Of a stretch of 64,000 nt of DNA, positions 55,795 through 64,000 are shown piece by piece. Origin of the DNA: Zygnema cylindricum. Taxonomy: Eukaryota > Streptophyta > Zygnematophyceae > Zygnematales > Zygnemataceae. The DNA lies in contig JBBHKE010001320.1 in NCBI GenBank assembly GCA_037447655.1, positions 48,239 through 112,238 of the forward strand, given 5' to 3'. A program made the position numbers and the translations under genes. The notes below the pieces were generated by a model, which was given only the letters and a program-made list of their open reading frames with translations, did not search any database and was not told where the DNA came from. Within the stretch, counting starts at the first letter, position 1; each line of letters opens with the position of its first letter.

Positions 55795-56503
55795 GATAAG
55801 TGTACGGCCATCCCTGCGTCCAGCAAATTGTATAAGGGGCACAAACGACAAGAAATCAACCATTTTTGAAAATAATTATGATTGCTCATATTCGGAATAC
55901 ATAACGAAGTATATTTCGTTCTGCAGATTACTTATAAATGGGGACGCTTTCTGTAAATATCAACTCCTGAGACATCGTTCAGTTGCTAAGATTCAAAAAC
56001 TCACTGCATTAATTTCATTTTCTGCACAATAACGACAAAATTACAACAAATGCCAGTATCTCATGCTCCAAAAATAAAAGAAAAAAAGATTCAAGCACAA
56101 TACACAAACGTTTCCATAGCCATAAAAATAGACAGTGGTTATCCTTACTTCTTTCCAGCCTCTGCACGTTTTTCATACTGCAATAATCCTAATCCATGTG
56201 TCAGAGACTTCCAGGGGCTTGCAACCCTTTTAAGCAGACAAGCTTGACTTTTTGATGAATAATTCAAACATGTATGGAGACGATCTGAACCAATGGCAGA
56301 AGCGGAAAGAGGTGCTGTGGAGGCCATGTACGTAAAATGTCCAAGGGAGAAGCACGATACTACCTGTAGAAGCTTTGGACGAACGGAAGAAGCATCGTGG
56401 AAGTGGGGATACCTTGTCGTACTTTAAAAAATATTGTTCAAAACTTGCAGTAATTTCGTATTATGATCGTACAAAATAAGCATGCCGTGCCACTGTGCCA
56501 GTA
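55795..56503. other. Upstream flank of the membrane-protein gene, no gene
   Basis: It should contain the promoter of the minus-strand gene starting at 55794. No motif could be placed and no other gene is seen. Confidence 0.45.
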
Positions 56504-56702
56504 CACCGTGAATCGTTATTAGCCTTATGTACGCTATATCGGCACCCCAAAATTTTGACATTGATACCTTAAATATAATAAATTACACTATTTAAGAAGG
56601 TGGACCAAAATCTGCCACGTCTCCTAGCACTATTTTAGAATGTATGATGCTATTTTTTTCTTTACACTAATAATTTCTATACGCTAATAACGATTCAAGG
56701 TG
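56504..56702. mobile_element. TA-flanked CACCG-family MITE, copy 2
   Basis: The left end CACCGTGAATCGTTATTAG and the complement of the right end (CACCTTGAATCGTTATTAG) match over about 20 bp with one difference, and TA lies on each side. At about 199 bp it is an uninterrupted family member. Confidence 0.9.
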
Positions 56703-56990
56703 TACTCTCAAATTCGGAAATTTCCTGCAGGCTGCAGCTAAGGGGAAATCTCCATGTCGGGCTTAAAGTCGGGTTAATCCAACCGCTCATCGTTACTACT
56801 GTTAGTTCTAAAAGAAACGCTAATTTGGTGTTAATAGCGCTATTTTGTGTATCTGTATCGGGAAAAAAAAAACACTAACATTGCTTTTGGCAGTTAACGC
56901 CAACATGTATGTAAAAGGAAAAGTCTTTATTGCAAAAATTGCTATGGCAAAACCATCTGTGTACAAAAAGGGTAAAACTGAAAAAACTAG

Positions 56991-57878
56991 TAGTGTTGTG
57001 TATTGGTAAGCATTTACCGATAACCGATATGGACCTTTTTTCGGGTTCCCGATAATCGATATATTGGTTCGATATATCGCAATCGGTCTTATCGCTGATA
57101 AGTAACCGATAATATCGGTTATTTATCAGCGATAACACCGATAACGATAACTATCGGCGATAAATGTACGGTCCGTACAGATAAATGTACGGCATGTACA
57201 CTCAGCTATACGTCTTATTCCCCGGACGCGCAGAAAGTACAGTAGCCGCCATGACGTCTGTACGGTTTTGGTACGGATCCAATATAAACGATGTAGCTTT
57301 CACATCCAACACCATGGCTTTGTCCCTTTATTACTTGGGATCCATATAACACCTGCCACGTGTCAATCTGTCAGATTTTTTGGCGTAAGCTGCCAAAAGA
57401 GCCATTCCGTGATGCCAGCGCTCACGCTGGTCGTTCGCTCGTACTTTTTTAATTCCAAGTTGTCCGTTCGATTCCGGCGGCGCGCATAATATTATTTTGC
57501 GTCCGTTGTACTTTGTGTTCGTCGTCCTTTTCCCGTTCCGTGTTCACCAGTTTGTCTGTAAATTCCGTACGTCGCCGTAAAAATATTTTGTTTAGTTAAC
57601 CGACCAACGTTTTCTGTGCTGCGTTGTCCGTAATAATTGTCAGTTAAATAGTTACAGAACAGATTCGTATACGTGGCATGCCACGCTATATAATGTAAAT
57701 AGTAAAATATAGTATTTATTAAGGTAATATAGTATGCGTATTATATATTTTTTTAGTTATCGTCGATATGGAATTTGTTGGTCTCGGACCGATATATCGG
57801 TACCTCTGACCGTTCGATAACCGATAACTATCGGTATCGGTGTTATCGCGATAAGTTTTTTACCGATACACAACATTA
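56991..57878. mobile_element. hAT-like MITE, TAGTGTTG family, copy 3
   Basis: The left end TAGTGTTGTGTATTGGTAA and the complement of the right end (TAATGTTGTGTATCGGTAA) match closely. The 8-mer GAAAAAAC follows the right end and lies three bases before the left end (56980-56987), with an extra TAG between, so the duplication is likely. It is longer than the other copies; the middle is GC-richer and unmatched. Confidence 0.85.
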
Positions 57879-59413
57879 GAAAAAACCATTTGGAGACTAC
57901 AAGAGTCACACGAAAGTAATCTAAGCCTACAAATTGAAACGAAAGAGAACAATACTAACAAGAACAAAGAACCAAAACAAATCAATACCAAAGTTAGACA
58001 GCCTACAAAATGAAAATAAAACCTAAGCTAGTCTACCCAGAGACAAGCTAAGGTCCACAACCACAGAGATCGTGGATGTGAACCAGGTACCTTAGTGGAA
58101 GGTCGAGAAGACCCCGCCGGTCATCGGGTAGTGGGATACGTCGAATGAGAGTTGTAGCTTGCGCCCGTTGAAGTGCTGTCGTGCATGACAGTACAACCAT
58201 AAATGGCATGCATCAAATCCAGCTTGTGTCGCCGATAAACACCAGAAAATGGATGACTATTACATATGTAGAGTATCCGTGACCATAACCGGCGTACACA
58301 ACATATATAACGCAAGAAATAATAAATGAATCTGCCCAAAAAAGCAAAACATCCCAAACACATGGACCAAGCAAAAAATGAAAAATAAAGCAAGGATGGA
58401 ATTTTATATTTGCGACAGTAGCCACTAGGCCCTGAAGTCATCGATATTCCATACAAGAGACCAACCATCAGGTAAAAACCCTTCCTTAGCCGGATAAATG
58501 AGTCGAGGTAACCGGTATTCTCCCAAGGCCAGACAAGGTGAGTACCAGCCAGTACGGTCAACGTCTAGACAGCAAGAAAACACCAAGTCCACAGACACAA
58601 TCCACAAACCACAACATGTAGAAAACAGTCTGGAGGGAAACCTTGCAGGCTGGCTAGCGCCAATAGATTAGGTAAGGTCTTAGTACAAAGAGAAAGAGAA
58701 GCTCATAAACAATTACTAGCATGAAACTATGGGTCTGCAAGGGAACCCTAACTCCAACACTAGCGTGTCACTAAATATTTAGGTGGAAACCTTAAGATCA
58801 CAATGTTCGACAAATCCCGAGAAAAAGCCTGCCAAAAAACAACAACCTTTCAATGTTACATTCTCGTACTTAATTTGCAAAAGCTTCTATCTTTCCAAAT
58901 GGCATTTATCCTGCGCTTTCACTACTCCGTACAGCCACAGTAATTCCTATATGTCTTTGAGCATGCATGTTTCTATGTTAAACGTTGCTAGTTTCTAGAG
59001 ACAACTGTTGCGTGGCCGCCTCGTAATTCCTTACATCTACATTTCGAGGATGAAAACCCTCCCTAAGCTAAGCAAAGTAACGCATGAACCTGTGAGGGTT
59101 CATAACTTCAAACATTTGTCAGGTTTGGATCCGTTTGAGTTCCTGGCATCCGATGTCGTACCGCAGTCCAGTTCCACGCTCACTCCACATCGTGTCCCCA
59201 CTGCGCCGTACAGGATTATAATTCAGTCTCGGTCCCGTCCGTACCTCGAGTTGTACCCTCGGATATGAACCTGTCACGTCACCTATACGTCAATCATTAC
59301 ATGACCAAGTAATAATACCAGCCGACGTCTCACGGCATGACAGTGCAATTAAGACACGTTGACGGTAGGTCGCAACCAAAAAACTCTGTGGAGGACTCCT
59401 TGGACCTAGGGAT
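57879..59413. other. Intergenic, possible LTR-like remnant, no gene
   Basis: On the minus strand a segment starting TGTTGGAGTTAGGG near 58763 could be an LTR start, but no matching end or partner was found. Hydrophobic minus-strand frames at 58121-58561 show no recognisable motif. Confidence 0.35.
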
Positions 59414-60073
59414 TCAAACATTTTCCACGCATACTGGAGAAGGAATGCATCGAAGGACTTGTCCAAAGATCAAAAAATCTCTAATGCAAATGGGACAAAC
59501 AGGTCCGACTTGGTTAGCGTAGTCTCTTTCCTTTGTAGCCGCTGCACCCCGAGCCGCCACACCTGAAGGCGAAGCCGCGCGAGATGAAATGTGTGTCCCA
59601 TTCGGATCCGTGAGGATTACATCGCCAAGCGTCCTCCAAGCATTAAGACGAAAAACAAAGTCGACCCGAGGGCTCCAAGAACCCTTAGACTGAGGCCGAG
59701 GCGAATGTAAATTAGAATTTTCACATTTGACGGTGTAGCCCGCCTCGGCCCTAATGGCAACAATGGCATCTCGCACCAAATCACGCGTGACAGTTTGTTC
59801 CCCCCCATGCGAGCAACGAAGCAAATGGATTCCCTAAACATCAATGGGTTGCTTTTAAACGCACCGAGCCCCCCCTAAAAGGCGAAGGTGAGGCAAACCT
59901 AACCGCAAGCGTCGAGCATAAGAAAATTGGTCAGCCGATAGACAGAGTGTCGAAAAAGTAGGTGTCGCTTCTAGCCATACACCAGCTTGAGGCCCAAAAC
60001 ACAAACGTAAACAAGCACGCGCTTGAGCAAAAAACAACGCCTCAAAGTGGTGTACAAAATCAGCGACGACCAC
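59414..60073 (-). pseudogene. Retroelement C-terminal domain, diverged relative of copies A and B
   Basis: The minus strand carries HFEALFFAQARACLRLCFGP, SYARRLRLGLPHLRLLGG, then in shifted frames HLLRCSHGGEQTVTRDLVRD, SPRVDFVFRLNAWRTLGDVI and AAATKERDYANQ. These parallel the knuckle-plus-endonuclease region of copies A and B (GVHLLRCSH, RQIDVVFFDGARRIFGDI, AKERDYA), but with many differences, so this is a second subfamily. No reverse transcriptase blocks remain. Confidence 0.75.
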
Positions 60074-60930
60074 TTGTTAAGATGTGCGTCGTTTAAGTTG
60101 GAAGTTAGTGTCGGCCTTGAGAAAATGAAAAGGTGGTGAACTTATATGTCAACTTTGTAGCGTCTACTCTGAGCTAGAATTAACACTATTTCAGGTGTTG
60201 GTGTATACCTTAACAACATCCGCTGAGAAACGTATTGTACATATATGGTTTGGAAAGGGACAAAACATTTAAGTTAAAATTATAGTTAACAATATGTTTG
60301 GATACTTTATGCTATTTTATGTTTTACATTAAGTAATGTTCTCGCTATTCTTGGTATTGGAAGTAAATCTACACGCGAAAGGCACCTAACGTTGTAGAGA
60401 TGAGATGACTTGTCTTACATAAAGCTAACTTATACGAACATAGTATAAAGTGGTTAACACTAAATGATAACTTTCTTATTGGCGTCAATTCTATTTTGAT
60501 GTTCACATTAATTTTATAATTTTGGGCAAAAATAGCCCAATAAACGTAGTGTCATCGAAACTAATGACAATAAGCAGTGTAGGATTTTCCAGCTTAGAAA
60601 AGTAAACTGTATTACAAACTTGCGCTGTAAAAACCATCATAGTACAAAGGCGAAAATACTAAAAGAGTGGTATTGAATATACAAGGCTTCAAAAGAATAT
60701 AAACATAGATGTCCTATGCGTATAAAACGCACGCAGTAAACTAAAGAATACTACGTAGAGTGCGCATAAAACAATTTCAAACTTTATAAAATTCGTAGTA
60801 AAAGTCGTAATTTTTTGTACTTTTCAAATTTAAATATTTAAATATACAAAGCCCTAAAAATTGAAGCGTGCAACTAACCAGCGACCAAACTACCTCGTCG
60901 CTGAACCAGCAACCAAACTGCCTGGTGGCT
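60074..60930. other. AT-rich intergenic, no gene
   Basis: No coding frame or repeat end that I could support. Confidence 0.45.
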
Positions 60931-61062
60931 TGTAACAGGGTTACGAGGACTCAGTGGGTTGAGGTTATAATAGAGCAGCTGTTAAGGTTGCGATGTTCGA
61001 CAAGCGCAGCTGCGATGTCAAAGCAGGGTAGCATGGCAGTATAGCAATGCAGCGGGATGTGA
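60931..61062 (+). repeat. Fragment of the gypsy-type LTR
   Basis: It starts TGTAACAGGGTTAC, matching the complement of the LTR right end at 6524, and ends with TGGCAGTATAGCAATGCAGC, matching LTR interior. It is shorter and internally rearranged relative to 6009-6524. Confidence 0.65.
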
Positions 61063-61237
61063 TTTAATTTTTCAATTTTTCTCGACCGGACTGCCTCGTT
61101 GTTGGTACAACATGGCTTTGTTAAAAAATGTCAACGATAAAAAAAACCATGTCCACAATCAAAAAACGACAAAGTTCGCATTGCAGCAAAAAAAACAAAC
61201 GTTGTATTAATCAGAGGGATATGGTGTAATTGTCACA

Positions 61238-62703
61238 TTAAAAATATGTAAACTCATCCTCTTCCTCCCATGCTACCATTTCCTCTTCATAACTAACATC
61301 CCTGGTGTTTTGTAATAATATGAGATTGCTAAAAACCCAAACCAAATCATTGGCTCTCTTAGCTGTCAGCCTGTTATCTTTTTTAGAGTGATTATGGTCA
61401 TAGGTTGACCAATTCCTCTCACATGAGCTGGCAACTGTGCACTGTGCAAGGATCCTAATTGCTATTTTTTGTAAAATAGGGGTGACAGCCCCAAACTGTT
61501 ACCACCACTTCCACCTTAGCATCTGCTTAACACAAGTCTTTGTCACCTCCCTCCCAAATATGCCCTCAAAGCCTTTATAGTTAGACAACTCAGGGTTGGC
61601 CGCAGCCTTGTCCGCCACATCACGTAATATTTTATCAAATACTATTTGGAAACCTTCCATTATTTTCACATTTGAAAGTTGACCATTCTCATCACTTTGG
61701 TACTCGGGATCGAGTACATAACAAACAACATATATAGGGCTATGTGCCATCTCCCATCTGGCGATGAAAGACATCTTCAACTCCTCTTGAATTTGCAGGC
61801 CTTCGTAATTTCGCGCTCCTCCATTGTTGGATAAGTTCACTAAGAACTCCCCAATAGTGTAAAAACCATGATAAATCTTCCCTACGTTTGGGCTACCTTT
61901 GTCGCACTCTCTTTTCAACCACACTACAGGTTCTTAAACTGTCACAGCCTCCGTCACTCTGGTCCAAAACTTTGGGTTCCGGATAAAGCCTTTAATCTTC
62001 GCACCTTGTAACTTGTATGTAGACTTCAATAACCACTGTATGTAAGCATCATCGAACATCAAGATCTCTAAGCTATCCTTCACCTGTAAAAACCTATGTA
62101 GCATCACAAAATTTGTTGCAAACCTAGTCTCTCCCGGTTTCAAAAGCCTAAGTCTGGATATTTTGTGGAAAAAGGCTGATGTTACGTGATGATTCATGAT
62201 AATTTTCAACACCTCTTTCGCCTCTCGGACAGGTGTTGAAATAAATGATAATTTGCCCCAATCCTCCAATATTAGGTCCAATACATGGGCAGCGCATGGC
62301 GTCCACGTGATGGAAGGATGTTTTTCCATGAGAATCGAGGCAGCAGCCTTGTTCACAAGAGCAGAATCTGTCACAACTTGTACCACATGCCTGACCCCCG
62401 CCGCGATAACTCTTTTCCTAACACTTGACAAACATATTGAGCATCCTTGATTTTCCCTCGAGTGTCTTCCGCCTTGGGAAACATGTCACCTTTGGGGGTG
62501 ACAGCTAAGATGTCTAGGAGAGGCGTATCATCAACGCCCGTCCAACCGTCTGATGTGATAGATGCACCAGTGATTTTTATGGTCTCCATGTAGTTTGCCA
62601 ATTCGCTAGTGATCGTTGTTTTCGTCTCAGACAGAAGGGGATTTCTCATGGTATTCTTGTGAGGTAACTTGTAAGATGACCCTATTTCCCCTATCTTCTT
62701 CAC
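61238..62703 (-). pseudogene. hAT transposase (DUF659 type), broken
   Basis: From right to left: KNTMRNPLLSETKTTI and GASITSDGWTGVDDTPLLDI (the DUF659 start, with conserved SDGW); after a frameshift near 62400, VVQVVTDSALVNKAAA, ITWTPCAAHVLDLILEDWGK and GETRFATNFVMLHRF; after a TAA at about 61936, VWLKRECDKGSPNVGKIYHG; and after a TAA near 61500, QCTVASSCERNWSTYDHNHS with KRANDLVWVFSNLILL, the hAT C-terminal dimerisation domain. The frame ends at 61238. The BED zinc finger expected upstream is missing. The product would cut and paste hAT elements; this copy is dead. No terminal inverted repeats could be matched to it. Confidence 0.88.
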
Positions 62704-62839
62704 TGTTGTCTTTAAACATGGGTCACGCGGCCAGTTTGTAATTGTGAAAACTTATTTAATGGAAAGATGCGTTTTTTTTTCTCCGCTACAGTACCATTAT
62801 TGAATAACGACGCTGAAACCGGAATTTTTTAGTTTCAAT

Positions 62840-63143
62840 AATAGTTCAAAAGTAGGTGAAAGTAGGCCCATACAATATGCCTATTGTATGCAAAACATAC
62901 AATATGACCTTAAGACCCATATTGTATTCGGACCTATTCAGACCAATTAAAATATTCGGGCCAAAAATTGAACCAATTAAAACATTCGACCAAAAATATT
63001 TATTTACACCGTCAGATTCGGACGATCGGACGATCATTGATCAAAGTAGCGATCTAAGAAGATCACATGAAAAGCCCATAACAGAACTTACGCTAAAGTC
63101 GCCGACCGAAGGCCTACCATAAAACGCCTACTTTTGAACTATG
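62840..63143. mobile_element. hAT-like MITE, family H, copy 5
   Basis: Ends are AATAGTTCAAAAGTAGG (first base changed) and CCTACTTTTGAACTATG, with a perfect 8-bp duplication GTTTCAAT. At 304 bp it is a short internal-deletion form like copy 3 without its nested insert. It lies about 140 bp from the hAT transposase remnant. Confidence 0.92.
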
Positions 63144-63374
63144 GTTTCAATGGAATAACGTTTTAAGATTCGACGTGACATGGCGACGAGTCACGCCTGT
63201 ATCCTAGATGTCGCGTGTACTTCTTTCAGGTTCTTTTGGTTTCCATGTTATCATCCTTACTTCTCATGATATCCTCCTGACATCGCTTTTCATGTTGTGT
63301 GTCATTTTGTCGCGTCCTTTCTTATTGATTTTTTTTTTTTGTACACATCTTTTTAGTTTTTAACCAATTTTATT

Positions 63375-63793
63375 CATAGTTCAAAAGTAGGCATCTTTAT
63401 GGTAGGGCTTTGGTAGGCGCACAAAACTTGGCACAAAACTTCGTAGAGTAGGCATACTGTATGTGTGTGCGCTGTGCACACTCTTGTACGAACGTACGAA
63501 TATGACGTATCATCATAGTACAGCACACGCCGCTGGATGAAATTTTTTGGCGAACTGACACGGCGTAGGATGACATTCCACGGGGAAAAAAACCCGGAAA
63601 AAAAAAAGAACGCGGACGTAAGTCCTATCGTAAGTTGTGTTATGGGCTTTTCATGTAATCTTCTTAGATTGCTACTTTGATCAGCGACCGTCTGAATCTG
63701 ACGGTTTGAATAAAAAATACCTCAAAACTCACGGAAAAATAAAAATTTGTCCGAATGTTTTTCAAAATTTAGACATGACGTTTAATTCTCTAC
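63375..63793. mobile_element. hAT-like MITE, family H, copy 6, right end beyond window
   Basis: The left end CATAGTTCAAAAGTAGG and the following 400 bp match copy 1 closely up to GACGTTTAATTCTCTA, where a CACCG-family MITE begins. Its remainder would lie right of 64000. Confidence 0.85.
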
Positions 63794-63995
63794 ACCGCCA
63801 ATCGCTATTAGCGTAGAAGTTTCTTTAGCGTATACGAATAATTAGCGTGGTCTACGCTAATTGGGAATTTGGAAATTTTCGAAGAAATCGATTACTCTAA
63901 TTAGGAAATAGGGATTTTTTTAAATAGTGTGGATAACTCTATTTGAGAATAATAAAAAAAAAAATTGGGACGGGATTAGCGTACAATTGGCGGTG
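63794..63995. mobile_element. TA-flanked CACCG-family MITE, copy 3, inside family H copy 6
   Basis: Ends are CACCGCCAAT and ATTGGCGGTG with TA on both sides, 202 bp. The flank before it ends CTCTA, and after it TATCG follows, as the uninterrupted copy 1 (CTCTATTGATCG) would roughly predict. The left end continues CGCTATTAGCGTA as in the copy at 30295. Confidence 0.85.
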
Positions 63996-64000
63996 TATCG

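Noticed and set aside
58121-58561. Minus-strand frames with hydrophobic stretches, possible small membrane protein
   Set aside because: No conserved motif and no support from splice structure; possibly LTR-like sequence.

Overview
The window looks like nuclear DNA from a green plant, most probably a streptophyte (land plant or a close algal relative). The evidence is a spliced WRKY transcription factor with the conserved plant intron position, the C-terminal end of a SABRE/KINKY POLLEN-type protein, a DUF659-type hAT transposase, Ty1/copia and Ty3/gypsy retrotransposons, GT-AG introns with pyrimidine-rich acceptors, and a nuclear-type tRNA-Arg gene. I cannot name the species. Three runs of ten N mark assembly gaps (19979, 38028, 48336).

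Layout. 1-21.4 kb is a retrotransposon graveyard. It holds a minus-strand copia element cut by the window edge, a minus-strand element that joins gypsy gag/protease to a copia integrase, a complete-length but broken copia element on the plus strand (9070-15257, two LTRs), a diverged LTR beside it, and a 3' fragment of a third copy of the same family (20192-21427). MITEs and a large foldback lie between them. 21.4-23.8 kb is simple and degenerate repeat. 23.8-28.2 kb holds two genes arranged head to head: the last two exons of a SABRE/KIP-like gene (minus) and an atypical WRKY gene (plus). 29-32.7 kb is a dense cluster of nested MITEs from at least three families, with clear target-site duplications. 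33.5-41.5 kb is a multi-exon gene for a protein with two RanBP2-type zinc fingers, whose introns carry long GA/CT tracts, including about 370 bp of almost pure (CCCT)n. 43.2-51.3 kb holds two broken copies and one fragment of a non-LTR-like reverse transcriptase element with a C-terminal zinc knuckle and a possible PD-(D/E)XK endonuclease; a third family member remnant lies at 59.4-60.1 kb. A tRNA-Arg(ACG) gene is at 52.2 kb. A compact four-exon gene for a small single-pass membrane protein is at 53.8-55.8 kb (minus). The right end holds more MITEs and a broken hAT transposase.

Host genes are few: WRKY, RanBP2 zinc finger, the small membrane protein, tRNA-Arg and the SABRE/KIP end. They show no operon-like or pathway link. 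Most of the biology visible here is layered transposon history: at least six copies of one hAT-like MITE family, four of a TA-flanked CACCG family and three of a TAGTGTTG family, with insertions inside insertions that allow relative dating. The points most worth a second look are the WQKY-type WRKY domain, the isolated SABRE/KIP 3' end, the gypsy-copia chimera, the copia primer site that matches the middle rather than the 3' end of initiator tRNA-Met, and the nested MITEs.
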